Shown here piece by piece: positions 39,796-49,182 of a DNA stretch of 64,000 nt. The position numbers and the translations under genes are program-made. Source of the DNA: Bradymonas sediminis (lineage in GTDB: Bacteria; Myxococcota_A; Bradymonadia; Bradymonadales; Bradymonadaceae); NCBI RefSeq assembly GCF_003258315.1, contig NZ_CP030032.1, positions 1,812,001-1,876,000 of the forward strand, written 5' to 3'. The notes below the pieces were generated by a model. The model did not search any database, was not told the DNA's origin, and saw only the letters and a program-made list of their open reading frames with translations. How positions within the stretch are numbered: position 1 is the stretch's first letter; every line of letters begins with the position of its first letter.

Positions 39796-41244
39796 ATGAG
39801 CGAACAACTGGTTCTAAAACTCGACGGCTCCGCAGACGCCGACGCGTCGAAATCGCTGACCCTTCGCTTCGAGGCGGGGACGCTGGTGGTCGACGGTTTG
39901 GCGCGCGACGATGTGTCGCCCGAGGTCTATCCTGCCGGCCATCCCTTGCGAAAGCACCTGGTCTGGGATGACCGAGTCGATCGATTCCGGGCGCCGGCCA
40001 TTGAGTACCGCCTGGTGGTCGCGGCGATGCTGCGCGAGGGTTTTACGATCTATGACGAGGCGCGCACCTACCGCGAGGTCGCGCTTGAGATGGCTGATCG
40101 CTTCGAGCCGCATGAGCATCAGCAGGGTGCGTTTGACGCGTGGGTTGAGGGAAATAAGCGCGGCGTGGTCGTGCTGCCGACGGGCTCGGGCAAGACCTAT
40201 GTCGCCCAGATGGCCATCGAGGAGGTGGGGCGAAGCGCGCTTGTGCTGGTGCCGACGCTCGATCTGATGAATCAGTGGTCGGGGGTGTTGGCTAAGAATT
40301 TCGGCTGCCCGGTCGGCCTGCTGGGCGGTGGGTATCACGAGATCGAGGATCTCACCGTGACCACCTACGACTCTGCCGCGATACATATGGAGCGGCTGGG
40401 CGGGCGCTTCGGTTTGCTCGTCTTCGACGAGGTGCATCATTTGCCGGGCGAGGTGTATCGGCAGGGGGCGGAGTGCGCGATCGCGCCGTTTCGGCTGGGT
40501 TTGACGGCCACCCCCGAGCGCGCCGACGGCAAGGAGGTGGTGCTGGACCGCCTGGTCGGGCCGGTGGTCTTTCAGAAGTCGATCAAGGAATTGTCGGGCG
40601 ATATTCTGGCCGATTACGAGATCAAGAGCGTGCCGGTGGCGATGACCGAAGGTGACTTCGAGCGCTATACCACAGCGCGAAAGGAGTATCGCGATTTCGT
40701 TGAGGCCCGAGGCATTCGCATGTCGAGTCGCCACGGGTGGCCGTCGTTTTTGGCGGCGACCAATAAGTCCGAAGAGGGTCGGCGTGCGTTCAAGGCGTAC
40801 CGGCTCCAAAAGCAACTGGCGCTCGTCCACGAGGCGAAGATGCAGATGCTCTACGAGCTGCTCGAGCGCCATCATCACGAGCGGGTGCTGGTTTTCACCA
40901 ACGATAACGACAGCGTCTACGAGATCAGCGAGCGCGCGTTGGTCCCCTCGATTACCCATCAGACGCCGATTAAAGAGCGAAAGGAGATCCTGAAGCGATT
41001 TAATGAGGGGAAATACCGGGTGATCGTCACGAGCAAGGTGCTCAACGAGGGCGTCGACGTGCCAAAGGCGGCGGTGGCGGTGATCTTGTCGGGCTCCGGC
41101 TCGGTGCGCGAGCATGTGCAGCGGCTGGGTCGAATCCTTCGGCGCCACGAGGGAAAGCGCGCGTTGCTCTACGAGTTGATCACCGAGAACTCGGTCGAAA
41201 CCTATGTCAGCGAGCGCCGGAGGAAGCACGATGCTTACGAGTGA
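39796..41244 (+). CDS. XPB/Ssl2-type DNA helicase (archaeal XPB-like)
   Basis: A 482-aa superfamily 2 helicase. The N-terminal region (residues 1-110) is a damage-recognition-like domain. Motif I is LPTGSGKT, motif II is FDEVHHLPGE, and motif III is LTATPERADG. Motif VI is QRLGRILRRHEGK, all typical of XPB. Archaeal XPB unwinds DNA and works with the Bax1 nuclease. The bacterial gene here is followed by a Bax1-type gene with a 14-bp overlap, exactly as in archaea. XPB in bacteria is uncommon, which suggests transfer or an old retention. Role: DNA repair, perhaps a nucleotide-excision-like cut, by inference from archaeal pairs. Confidence 0.95.
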   Translation: MSEQLVLKLDGSADADASKSLTLRFEAGTLVVDGLARDDVSPEVYPAGHPLRKHLVWDDRVDRFRAPAIEYRLVVAAMLREGFTIYDEARTYREVALEMADRFEPHEHQQGAFDAWVEGNKRGVVVLPTGSGKTYVAQMAIEEVGRSALVLVPTLDLMNQWSGVLAKNFGCPVGLLGGGYHEIEDLTVTTYDSAAIHMERLGGRFGLLVFDEVHHLPGEVYRQGAECAIAPFRLGLTATPERADGKEVVLDRLVGPVVFQKSIKELSGDILADYEIKSVPVAMTEGDFERYTTARKEYRDFVEARGIRMSSRHGWPSFLAATNKSEEGRRAFKAYRLQKQLALVHEAKMQMLYELLERHHHERVLVFTNDNDSVYEISERALVPSITHQTPIKERKEILKRFNEGKYRVIVTSKVLNEGVDVPKAAVAVILSGSGSVREHVQRLGRILRRHEGKRALLYELITENSVETYVSERRRKHDAYE

Positions 41245-42490
41245 TTTGTTATGTGTGAAGGTGAGCAAGAAGACGGTCGAGGGCAAGAAGTCGAAGGTTG
41301 CGTTCGTGGAGCCTGAGTATCTCGATGTCGGCGCGAGCGAAGCGCTGCAGCGGGCCGAGGAGTTGGTCTCGATCTTCGAGCGTCACCTGGGCGACGCCGA
41401 GCAGAACACGCGGGGAGCGCTCGAGGAGTCGCTGGCGGACCTGGTCGGCCACGGCACGGATTTTGTGATCTGGCGCGGCCTGGCCAAACTCCTGCTGGAC
41501 CGCTCGGAGTTCGAGACGGTGTCCTCCATCGACCCCGACGAGATTCGCCGCCATGTCTTTGAGGCGAGCGCTGAGCTTGGCCCGGTGACCTCTGAGTCGG
41601 TTCGCCAAAAGGTCTTGGCGCAGGCGGGCGCAACCCTGAAAGTTGCGCCCGACGAAGTCGAGCACGGCCTCTACGCCGACCTCGAGGCGCGCCAGCGCCT
41701 GACCTCCTTTAAGACCATCGACCCCCAGGCGCTCCTCCACCGCTATAATCTCGCGCTCGCTCAGGCCGTGCTCTATAAGGCGACGCGCCTGGTCGTGGAG
41801 TTCGGGGACCTCGACTCCAACCAGCTTCGCTACCTCTTTCAGATGCTCAAGTTCCACCGCTTGATGCACCGCTTCGAGCGAAAGAAGGGCGGCTACCGCC
41901 TTGAGATTGATGGTCCGGCGAGCTTATTTTCGAAGAGTCGGAAGTACGGGCTGCAGATGGCGGTGTTTTTGCCGGCGCTCCTGGTCCTCGACCGCTGGGA
42001 ATTATGCGCCGAGCTTGATTGGAAGGGCGGAGGGAAGTCCAAGGGGAGCACACCCTATCGATTCCTTCTTAGCCACACCGACGGCCTCGTCTCCGACCGC
42101 CGCGTCACCGGCCAATGGGTGGCCGAAGAGGAGCGCTATTTCGAAGATCGCTTCGCCGAAGCCGACACCGAGTGGAAGTTGGCGCGCCAGGGCAGTATCG
42201 TCGAGCTGGGCGACAACCAGGTCATCATCCCCGACTACCGGCTCACCCATCCCGACGGACGCGAGGTGCTGCTTGAGGTCGTCGGGTTCTGGCGACTTGA
42301 TTATCTGGAGCGGCGCATCGACTTGTTGGCCAAGTCGAAGAAGGTTCCGCTTGTGTTGGTGGTTAGTGAGCGCCTCAAGACCGGGCGCGGAAAGCTCGCG
42401 AAAGTTCCGGCCGAGGTGGTGTTTTTTAAGGGGGTTATTCTGGTGAATCGCGTTCTGGAGGCGGTCGAATTGGCGAGCAAGTCGGGGTGA
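41231..42490 (+). CDS. Bax1-type nuclease (DUF790)
   Basis: A 419-aa protein. GGAGGA six bases before ATG at 41231 favours this start, which overlaps the end of the XPB gene by 14 bp (translational coupling). The C-terminal nuclease-like motif VIIPDYRLTHPDGRE followed by EVVGFWRLDYLERR matches the conserved DUF790/Bax1 PD-(D/E)xK-like core, with Asp and Glu in the usual places. Archaeal Bax1 is an endonuclease that binds XPB and cuts next to bubble structures. The XPB-Bax1 operon layout is conserved here, which gives strong support to the identification. Activity has not been shown in bacteria to my knowledge. Confidence 0.92.
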   Translation: MLTSDLLCVKVSKKTVEGKKSKVAFVEPEYLDVGASEALQRAEELVSIFERHLGDAEQNTRGALEESLADLVGHGTDFVIWRGLAKLLLDRSEFETVSSIDPDEIRRHVFEASAELGPVTSESVRQKVLAQAGATLKVAPDEVEHGLYADLEARQRLTSFKTIDPQALLHRYNLALAQAVLYKATRLVVEFGDLDSNQLRYLFQMLKFHRLMHRFERKKGGYRLEIDGPASLFSKSRKYGLQMAVFLPALLVLDRWELCAELDWKGGGKSKGSTPYRFLLSHTDGLVSDRRVTGQWVAEEERYFEDRFAEADTEWKLARQGSIVELGDNQVIIPDYRLTHPDGREVLLEVVGFWRLDYLERRIDLLAKSKKVPLVLVVSERLKTGRGKLAKVPAEVVFFKGVILVNRVLEAVELASKSG

Positions 42491-42491
42491 T

Positions 42492-42740
42492 TTAGTCGCC
42501 GTTTTCCGTGCCCTCGTCGCCCTTGGGCGCGGGTCCTTCGTCCTCATCGGCGCCAGCGAGAATGCTGGCCTGGTCGCGACGCTTCTGTGCCTCGGCGCGG
42601 GTCTTGGCGACCTCGTTGTTGAGCTTTTCGACCTTTTTATCGACGTCGATGGTGGGTTCGGGCGGTTGGGCTGGGGCGTCGCAGCCCCAACAAATAACGC
42701 CCAGCGTGGCCGCGAAGCATAGGATGCGAAAGGAGGGCAT
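42492..42740 (-). CDS. Small lipoprotein
   Basis: An 82-aa protein. A signal peptide leads to ICWGC, a lipobox with Cys20 as the lipid site. The mature part is a charged coiled-coil (DVDKKVEKLNNEVAKTRAEA) and a Glu/Asp/Gly tail. The stop lies within a few bases of the convergent Bax1 stop. It lies 12 bp downstream of the unknown gene at 42753 and may be in its operon. Function unknown. Confidence 0.7.
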   Translation of the reverse strand: MPSFRILCFAATLGVICWGCDAPAQPPEPTIDVDKKVEKLNNEVAKTRAEAQKRRDQASILAGADEDEGPAPKGDEGTENGD

Positions 42741-42752
42741 GAGGTGTCCGGC

Positions 42753-43229
42753 TCAGGTCGCCAGCGACTTCAGCGAAAGGTGGGAGAGGTCATCGTCGGA
42801 GATCACGCGCATCAGCTTGATAAGCGGCTTCATCAGGCGTGCGAGCACCGGGAACTCATCCATGTCGGAGTCCCAGAACTGCAGCGCGCCGTGAGTGCCC
42901 GCGGCGTGGTCGGCGAAGCGAAGATGGATATTGGTGTCGCCTTCTTCTGGGCCGCGGCGCGAGGGCGACGCGTCCCAGAACGGGTAGGTGCGAAGGAGTC
43001 GAAATAAGTTGAGGTGATCTTCCTTGGAGAGTTGGACGCTGAAGAGTTCGTTCTCATCCTCGTTGCGCCAACTTAGGAGCGTGCCACCCGAGCCTGCGAC
43101 CTGCAGCGTGGTGAGCCCACGCGCGTCGATATTACTGCCAATTTGACAGAAAAAATGAAGGCCGTAAGTGTCCTGCGTTTCTGCGACTTTATCGAGGCGT
43201 CGCTCCAAGATTTCTTTTGGGTCGGACAC
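42753..43229 (-). CDS. Unknown 158-aa protein
   Basis: Start GTG at 43229 is preferred: AGGAG lies 8 bp before it, whereas the upstream TTG is too close. A compact soluble protein with Leu-rich helices (KEDHLNLFRLLRTYPFWDA) and a long hydrophobic C-terminal helix (PVLARLMKPLIKLMRVI). No family recognised. It precedes the small lipoprotein in the same direction and is divergent from the glycosyltransferase, with a 255-bp promoter gap. Confidence 0.72.
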   Translation of the reverse strand: MSDPKEILERRLDKVAETQDTYGLHFFCQIGSNIDARGLTTLQVAGSGGTLLSWRNEDENELFSVQLSKEDHLNLFRLLRTYPFWDASPSRRGPEEGDTNIHLRFADHAAGTHGALQFWDSDMDEFPVLARLMKPLIKLMRVISDDDLSHLSLKSLAT

Positions 43230-43484
43230 AGACAAATCTCCTCAATGGAAAATAGGGCGTCAATCCGGCGCCAGAGCGCCGCGAATACTTATAGGACCGC
43301 GCGCGATTATGCGTCAAGGTTGCCAAAGGCGGCGGGTCAAAGTGTTTCGCGGTAAATCAGCGCTGGCGGTGGAATTGTAGGTTCGACTAATGCTAATAAC
43401 AGGCGCCGGTAATTTTGCGCGTCGCGGGCGTCTTTGTCGCGCGCGACGCGCTACCTTCTACATATCTGTATATAAGACGTAAGT

Positions 43485-45860
43485 ATGAGTTCTAAAAATA
43501 CCCAAGACGCCGCTGAGACGGTTGAGCCGCAGGCCACGTCCGACGCGGTCGAATCCGCCAACAATGCTGCCGCGACTGAGGAGCCTGCGCGGTTCTCGCT
43601 CAGTTCATTGCGTTGGTTCGAAGACGACACCAAAGCCTGGTGGCGTGACCGCGCCATCGTGGTCACGGTCTTTGGCCTGCTCTTTCTCCTCTTTTTGGGG
43701 AGTTTTGGCCTCTGGGACCCATGGGAGGTGCACTACGGCGAAGTCGCGCGTTCGATTTTGGAGCGAAACGACTGGATCAGCACCTGGTGGGGCAGTCATT
43801 GGAAGAACTCCACCGGCAGCGCCGAAGGATCCTATTTCTTTTCCAAACCGATTTTGCTGATGTGGATGATGTCCATCGGCATGCAGGTCTTCGGGTTTTC
43901 GGCCTGGGGCGTGCGCCTGGGGGTCGCGTTGATCGCGTTGATGGGCGTGCTTCTTGTCTATTCGATGGGGGCGAGCGTGTTCCGCCGCCGCGTCGGATTC
44001 CTGATGGCGGGTATTCTGGGGACAAGTCCGTTCTGGTCGATGCTCAGCCGCCAGGCGCAGACCGATATGCCCTTCGTGGGGTTGATGACCGTCGGTATCT
44101 GCTTCTTTATGATGGCCGTCTTCGGCAAAGACCGTGACTTGCCGGCCGATAAATTCTCCTATTCGCTGACCTTCGGGTGGGTCGCCCTGGTCTGTATCCC
44201 GCAGGTGATTCTGGTCCTGGTCGGGCTTTCCAGTTGGCGCGGTTCGACCAATCCCTTTATGGAGGCGTTCACTTCGCCGCAAACCCAGGGGATTATCTTT
44301 GGGGGCGTCATTCTTGGGCTGGGCACGCTGCTGCTTTTGACCGGTCTGTGGAAGGGCAGGGCGAATACCGAGAAGTCCCGTAAAACCCGCAGCCGCCTGG
44401 CGCTGGCCGCGCTGGCCGTGGTGTGGGTGCCGCTGCTGGTGGTGCTGGTGATCGCGCTGGTCAGTGGCGATAACGCAGCGAAGTCGTTGGAGGGTTGGTT
44501 TGTCTGGGGGCCAACCCAGGCCGCTCAATACCTGAGTATGTTCTCCCTCGCCCTATACCTGACGTTTTCGCGCCCGATTGTTGAGCGGCGTCGCATCTAT
44601 CTTATTGGTTTTTATACCTTTGTGGCGCTGGCCACGATGGCCAAGGGGCTGCTCGGCTTTATGCTTCCGGGCGCGATATTCTTCTTCTATCTGCTCATTA
44701 CGCGCGAATGGAAGATGCTTAAACAGGTCGATTTGCATATCGGCGTTCCGATCTTTATCGCGGTTTGTTTCCCCTGGTACGCGGCGATGTTGATTCGTCA
44801 TACCAAGGGGTTTTGGACGCGCTTCTTTGTCCATGACCACTTCAAACGCCTCTCCGGCGGCGTCCACCAGATCGACACCGGCAGCTTCGAGCATTTCGTG
44901 CGGTGGCTGGGATATGGGCTCTTCCCCTGGTTTGCCTTTTTGCCGGCGACCTTCGGCTATCTGTTCTCGGGCCGCGGTCTAAAGATGGACGATGACCGTG
45001 GGCGCGCGACCCTGATGCTGCTGATCTGGGCGGCGCTGGGCTTTATGCTCTTCACGCTGTCGAGCACCAAATTCCATCACTATATCTTCCCGGTCGTGCC
45101 GCCGCTGGCGATGCTTATCGCGCTGGCGATTGACGACGCCCTGGACCGCGAATTGCCGCACCCCTGGCCGCTGTATTTTGCCGGTATCGGCGTGCTCGGC
45201 ATGTTGACCTGGGACCTGGTCGGTGACCCGCAGTTGCTCAAAAACCTCTTCACCTACAAATATGACCGCGTGTGGCTGGTCGACCTGGACCCGGGCTTTA
45301 GCCGCTGGATCTTTGGCGCCGGTGCCGTGTCGTTAGTCGGTATGGTCTTATTCCTGGTGAGGAATCGCGTGATACGCCGCGCCGGCCTAAGCGCGGTGAT
45401 GGCGGCGGCCTTTGTTTTTACGGTCTTCTGTATCGATATCTACATGCCCGCCATCAGCGGCTCTTGGAGCCAGAAGGGCCTGTGGGACGCGTATTATGCG
45501 CAATGCACGCGCATCGACGGCCCGCCCGGCGCGCACCGATTTAAGCGCTTCTGCGAGGAGCCCGCGATTGCCTTCCGCCTGAATTGGCGCGGCGAGACCT
45601 TCTATACCCAGAACGAAGTGCTGCCGATGAGCAAGGACAAGGATTTCGACCATTTCCTTAAGGAAAATGGGGACGAGACTTTCTACGCCATCATGGAATA
45701 TTCGAGTTATCGTGGTAGTTTCCCGCGCGCGCTTCCGGCGCATCTAAAGGGAAAAGCCTGCATCACTTATAATGAAAATATTAAATTTGCGCTCGTGAAG
45801 GTTCCCTGTGCGCCCGACGATCCAAATCGTACTGAGGACAAGCCCAAAAACAGGCGATAA
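43485..45860 (+). CDS. PMT/ArnT-like glycosyltransferase (GT-C fold)
   Basis: A 791-aa integral membrane protein with about 11-13 predicted helices from residue 60 on. Residues 70-105 carry the first extracytoplasmic-loop motif: LWDPWEVHYGEVARSIL, whose acidic residues match the catalytic Asp/Glu of GT39/ArnT proteins. The N-terminus (residues 1-50) is a hydrophilic Ala/Glu/Thr-rich leader. These enzymes transfer a sugar from a lipid-linked donor (undecaprenyl or dolichyl phosphate) to lipid A or protein in the periplasm. ArnT or protein-mannosyl substrate cannot be decided. The gene is transcribed alone. Confidence 0.88.
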   Translation: MSSKNTQDAAETVEPQATSDAVESANNAAATEEPARFSLSSLRWFEDDTKAWWRDRAIVVTVFGLLFLLFLGSFGLWDPWEVHYGEVARSILERNDWISTWWGSHWKNSTGSAEGSYFFSKPILLMWMMSIGMQVFGFSAWGVRLGVALIALMGVLLVYSMGASVFRRRVGFLMAGILGTSPFWSMLSRQAQTDMPFVGLMTVGICFFMMAVFGKDRDLPADKFSYSLTFGWVALVCIPQVILVLVGLSSWRGSTNPFMEAFTSPQTQGIIFGGVILGLGTLLLLTGLWKGRANTEKSRKTRSRLALAALAVVWVPLLVVLVIALVSGDNAAKSLEGWFVWGPTQAAQYLSMFSLALYLTFSRPIVERRRIYLIGFYTFVALATMAKGLLGFMLPGAIFFFYLLITREWKMLKQVDLHIGVPIFIAVCFPWYAAMLIRHTKGFWTRFFVHDHFKRLSGGVHQIDTGSFEHFVRWLGYGLFPWFAFLPATFGYLFSGRGLKMDDDRGRATLMLLIWAALGFMLFTLSSTKFHHYIFPVVPPLAMLIALAIDDALDRELPHPWPLYFAGIGVLGMLTWDLVGDPQLLKNLFTYKYDRVWLVDLDPGFSRWIFGAGAVSLVGMVLFLVRNRVIRRAGLSAVMAAAFVFTVFCIDIYMPAISGSWSQKGLWDAYYAQCTRIDGPPGAHRFKRFCEEPAIAFRLNWRGETFYTQNEVLPMSKDKDFDHFLKENGDETFYAIMEYSSYRGSFPRALPAHLKGKACITYNENIKFALVKVPCAPDDPNRTEDKPKNRR

Positions 45861-46006
45861 TTCGCGCCAAGGGCGCTAGGAATTGCCCGGAAAGGGTATC
45901 ATAGAGGACGGCGAGTGGAGCCGGAATGTGACGGAATGAATCGTCATTCATCACTTCCCAAATCCGCATATTTTTGGTAGGTTTCGCTCGCTGTGAGACT
46001 TTAAAA

Positions 46007-46027
46007 AAACCACCCGGTCGGTGGTTT
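46007..46027. terminator. Small hairpin between the glycosyltransferase and gltA
   Basis: AAACCACC at 46007-46014 pairs with GGTGGTTT at 46020-46027 around a 5-base loop. An A-run precedes it and AT-rich sequence follows; it may end the glycosyltransferase transcript 147 bp downstream of the stop or mark a regulatory stem-loop before citrate synthase. Confidence 0.55.
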
Positions 46028-46106
46028 ATATATCTAATTCACCGTTTTATATGCGCGGTGCGAACAGTTCCACGGTAATAAACATACTGTTGAAGAGGAG
46101 ATTTCA

Positions 46107-47366
46107 ATGACGGACGCGAAATTAGTTCTTAATGGTCAAGAGTGCGAATTCGGCGTATTCGAGGGAAGCGAAGGAGAAGTCGGCGTCGATATGCGGAAAT
46201 TGCGCGGGATGACCGGCGCGATCAGCTATGACCCGGGCTATGGCAGCACTGGTTCGTGCAAAAGTGAGATCACCTTTATCGACGGCGAGAAGGGCATTCT
46301 TCGCTATCGCGGCTATCCTCTTGAGCAGCTCGCCGAGGGCGTCAGCTTCGAAGAGGTGATGTACCTGATGATCTGGGGCAAGCTGCCCAACCAGGCGGAG
46401 CTCGACGGCTTCAACGCCAAACTCGCCGAGCACGCTGAGCTTCCCGAAGGGATCGTCGCTGTGCTGGACAACCTTCCGAAGAACGCGCATCCGATGACCG
46501 TGATGCAGACCCTGGTCGCCACGCTTGGTGACTATTATGAGCCTGCCGACGAAGAGACCGATATTATTCGTCTCCTGGCCAAATCCAAGGCGCTTGCCGC
46601 GTATTCCTATCGCAAGCAGACCGGCAAGGAATATCTCAAGCCGAGCAAGGGCGCGAGCTTCGCCGGTGACTTCGCGCATATGACCTTTGGCACCTCGGAT
46701 GAGTATAAAGTCAGCGACGTGCTTGAGGCTTCGCTCGATAGCCTCTTCATCCTGCACGCCGACCACGAGCAAAACTGCTCGACCTCGACCGCGCGTATGA
46801 TCGGTAGCGCGCAGGCGAGCCTTTACGCCTCGATCTCGGGGGCGATCGGCGCTCTGAGCGGCCCGCTGCATGGTGGCGCCAACCAGAAAGTTATCGAGAT
46901 GCTTGAGAATATTCGCGCCGAAGGACGCTCGCTCGAGGATCATATCGAGCTGGTCAAAGACAAGTCCTCCGACGTGAAGCTGATGGGCTTCGGTCACCGC
47001 GTGTACAAGAACTTCGATCCGCGCGCGCGCATCCTCAAGAAGTCGGCTGACGAGCTTTTCGCCGACCTCGGCGTGGAAGACCCGGCGCTTGACCTGGCCA
47101 AAGAGCTTGAGAAGGTCGCGCTTGAGGACGAGTATTTCGTCAAACGTCGCCTCTACCCGAACGTCGACTTCTACAGCGGCACGATCTATCGCGCCCTGGG
47201 CATCCCGACCAATATGTTCACGGTGATGTTCGTGCTTGGACGTCTTCCGGGCTGGATCGCTCAGTGGAAAGAGATGCGCGATGACGCCGACCAGCGCATC
47301 CACCGTCCGCGCCAGATCTATATCGGCGAGAACGAGCGCAACGTCACTCCGATCTCGGAGCGATAA
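46107..47366 (+). CDS. gltA: Citrate synthase
   Basis: A 419-aa enzyme of the type II citrate synthase family. The active-site residues are found in LHADHEQNCSTSTARMIGS (His), GPLHGGANQKVIEML (His) and MGFGHRVYKNFDPRA (His-Arg). It condenses acetyl-CoA with oxaloacetate at the start of the TCA cycle. The long form with an N-terminal beta domain (residues 1-60) is typical of proteobacteria. A strong GAGGAG ribosome site precedes ATG at 46107. The 3' side contains two hairpins. Confidence 0.96.
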   Translation: MTDAKLVLNGQECEFGVFEGSEGEVGVDMRKLRGMTGAISYDPGYGSTGSCKSEITFIDGEKGILRYRGYPLEQLAEGVSFEEVMYLMIWGKLPNQAELDGFNAKLAEHAELPEGIVAVLDNLPKNAHPMTVMQTLVATLGDYYEPADEETDIIRLLAKSKALAAYSYRKQTGKEYLKPSKGASFAGDFAHMTFGTSDEYKVSDVLEASLDSLFILHADHEQNCSTSTARMIGSAQASLYASISGAIGALSGPLHGGANQKVIEMLENIRAEGRSLEDHIELVKDKSSDVKLMGFGHRVYKNFDPRARILKKSADELFADLGVEDPALDLAKELEKVALEDEYFVKRRLYPNVDFYSGTIYRALGIPTNMFTVMFVLGRLPGWIAQWKEMRDDADQRIHRPRQIYIGENERNVTPISER

Positions 47367-47431
47367 TTTAAAGGGTCGATGGGCGCCTCCGAAACTTCGG
47401 TCGCGCTCATCGGCTGCGTAGCAAAACAGAG

Positions 47432-47468
47432 AAGGCCCCGCGGATATGGTTATCTGCGGGGTCTTTTC
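47432..47468 (+). terminator. Terminator after gltA, first hairpin
   Basis: AGGCCCCGCGGATA and TATCTGCGGGGTCTT pair with two G-U type mismatches around TGGT, followed by TTTTCTT on the plus strand. It is 65 bp past the citrate synthase stop. Confidence 0.85.
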
Positions 47469-47523
47469 TTATGCCGATCTAAGCGCGTCGGCGAGGCGCC
47501 TTGCTCATGCGTGAGATACACGC

Positions 47524-47560
47524 AAAAGCCCCGCGGAGAAATAACTCCGCGGGGCTTTAT
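47524..47560. terminator. Bidirectional terminator between gltA and the carboxylase gene
   Basis: Perfect 14-bp arms (47525-47538 and 47545-47558, AAAGCCCCGCGGAG) around six bases. T-rich flanks exist on both sides, so it serves both converging genes. It ends 21 bp from the carboxylase stop. Confidence 0.9.
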
Positions 47561-47580
47561 TGCCGGATTAACCGGGCCGC

Positions 47581-49125
47581 TTAGAGCGGGATATTGCCGT
47601 GCTTTTTGGGCAGGCTATCGATGCGCTTATTCTGCAGCATCTCCAGCGAGCCGATGAGGCGCGGGCGGGTGTCGATGGGATCGATGATCTCGTCGATATA
47701 ACCGAGCTCGGCGGCCTTGAACGGGTTGGCGAAGGTCTTGCGGTATTCCTCGACCAACTCGTCCTTTTTGGCGACGGCGTCGTCGGCTTCTGCCAGCTCG
47801 TTGCGGAAGACGATATCGATCGCACCAGCCGGGCCCATGACCGCGATTTCGGCGGTGGGGTAGGCCAGGTTGATATCGGCGCCGATATGCTTGGAGGCCA
47901 TCACGTCATAGGCGCCGCCATAGGCTTTGCGGGTGATGAGCGTGATGAGCGGGACGGTGGCTTCGGAGTAGGCGTACAAAAGCTTCGCGCCGTGCTTGAT
48001 GATGCCGCCGTATTCCTGGTCCACGCCGGGCAAGAAGCCGGGGACGTCGACCAGGGTGATGATCGGGATATTGAAGGAGTCGCAAAAGCGCACGAATCGC
48101 GCGGCTTTCAGGCTCGCGTCGATGTCCAGGCAGCCGGCCAGCGCGTTGGGTTGGTTACCGACGATGCCCACCGAATGCCCACCAAGGCGCGCGAAACCGA
48201 TGACGATATTGCGCGCGTATTCGGCTTGAACTTCGAAGAAATAGCCGTCGTCGACCACCGCTCCGATAATCTCGGTCATATCGTAGGGCTTCGACGGGTT
48301 GGCCGGCACGATATCGTTGAGCTTGGCGTCGCGGCGATTGACGTCATCGTCGGTGGGCACAAAGGGCGGGTCTTCGGCGTTATTGGAGGGCAGAAACGAG
48401 AGCAGCTCGCGCACGCGCGCGATGCATTCGTCTTCGGTGGCGCACTCAAAATGCGACACGCCGCTCTTCTCGCTATGGATGCGCGCGCCGCCCAACTCCT
48501 GCTTGGTCACTTCCTGGCTGGTGACCGTTTTCACGACCTCCGGCCCGGTGATGAACATATAGCTGGTGTCCTGGACCATGAAGATGAAGTCGGTGATCGC
48601 CGGGCTATACACGGCGCCGCCGGCGCAGGGCCCAAGGATGGCCGACAGCTGCGGGACCACGCCGCTGGCGCGCACGTTCTGGTGGAAGATGTCGGCATAG
48701 CCGGCGAGGCTCTGCACGCCTTCCTGGATGCGCGCGCCGCCGGAGTCGTTGAGGCCGATGACCGGAGCGCCGACCTTGGTTGCCAGATCCATGATCTTGC
48801 AGATCTTCTCGGCGTACGCGCCGCTGAGGCTACCGCCGAAGACCGTGAAGTCCTGGGAGAAGACATAGACGGTGCGCCCGTCGACCTTGCCGTAACCGGT
48901 GACCACGCCGTCGCCGGGGATCTTCTTTTTCTCCATGCCGAAGTCGGCACAGCGGTGGGTCTTGAGCTTATCAAGCTCGACAAAGGTCCCCGGGTCGAGG
49001 AGCAGGTCGATGCGCTCGCGCGCGGTGTATTTTCCGGCGTCATGTTGGCGCTTGATGCGCGCTTCGCCGCCGCCCATTTCGGCTTGAGCGTTCAATTCTT
49101 GAAGACGTTTGACATTATCGGTCAT
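47581..49125 (-). CDS. Acyl-CoA carboxylase carboxyltransferase (propionyl-CoA carboxylase beta-like)
   Basis: A 514-aa carboxyltransferase. Landmarks are [20 protein letters not shown] at the N-terminus, [20 protein letters not shown] and [12 protein letters not shown] in the crotonase-like N domain, and [20 protein letters not shown] in the C domain. It transfers CO2 from biotin to propionyl-CoA (or a related acyl-CoA), giving methylmalonyl-CoA. The biotin carboxylase/carrier partner is not in this window. Combined with leucine dehydrogenase and E1, it supports branched-chain amino-acid breakdown. Ribosome site AAGGGAATATA precedes ATG at 49125. Acetyl-CoA specificity is less likely. Confidence 0.93.
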   Translation of the reverse strand: MTDNVKRLQELNAQAEMGGGEARIKRQHDAGKYTARERIDLLLDPGTFVELDKLKTHRCADFGMEKKKIPGDGVVTGYGKVDGRTVYVFSQDFTVFGGSLSGAYAEKICKIMDLATKVGAPVIGLNDSGGARIQEGVQSLAGYADIFHQNVRASGVVPQLSAILGPCAGGAVYSPAITDFIFMVQDTSYMFITGPEVVKTVTSQEVTKQELGGARIHSEKSGVSHFECATEDECIARVRELLSFLPSNNAEDPPFVPTDDDVNRRDAKLNDIVPANPSKPYDMTEIIGAVVDDGYFFEVQAEYARNIVIGFARLGGHSVGIVGNQPNALAGCLDIDASLKAARFVRFCDSFNIPIITLVDVPGFLPGVDQEYGGIIKHGAKLLYAYSEATVPLITLITRKAYGGAYDVMASKHIGADINLAYPTAEIAVMGPAGAIDIVFRNELAEADDAVAKKDELVEEYRKTFANPFKAAELGYIDEIIDPIDTRPRLIGSLEMLQNKRIDSLPKKHGNIPL

Positions 49126-49182
49126 TATATTCCCTTGTGACTATCATCGGCACGAGAACCTTCCAGGGTCGCTGGGAGGTGC

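Noticed and set aside
39814-41286. 490-codon open frame opposite the XPB gene
   Set aside because: Covers the helicase motifs on the other strand and reads as His/Arg/Gln-rich shadow sequence.
46122-47303. 393-codon frame opposite gltA
   Set aside because: Citrate synthase on the plus strand has every catalytic motif, so this frame is a shadow.
47599-49140. 513-codon open frame opposite the acyl-CoA carboxylase gene
   Set aside because: Same cause: it mirrors the carboxyltransferase codons and has no known motif or ribosome site.
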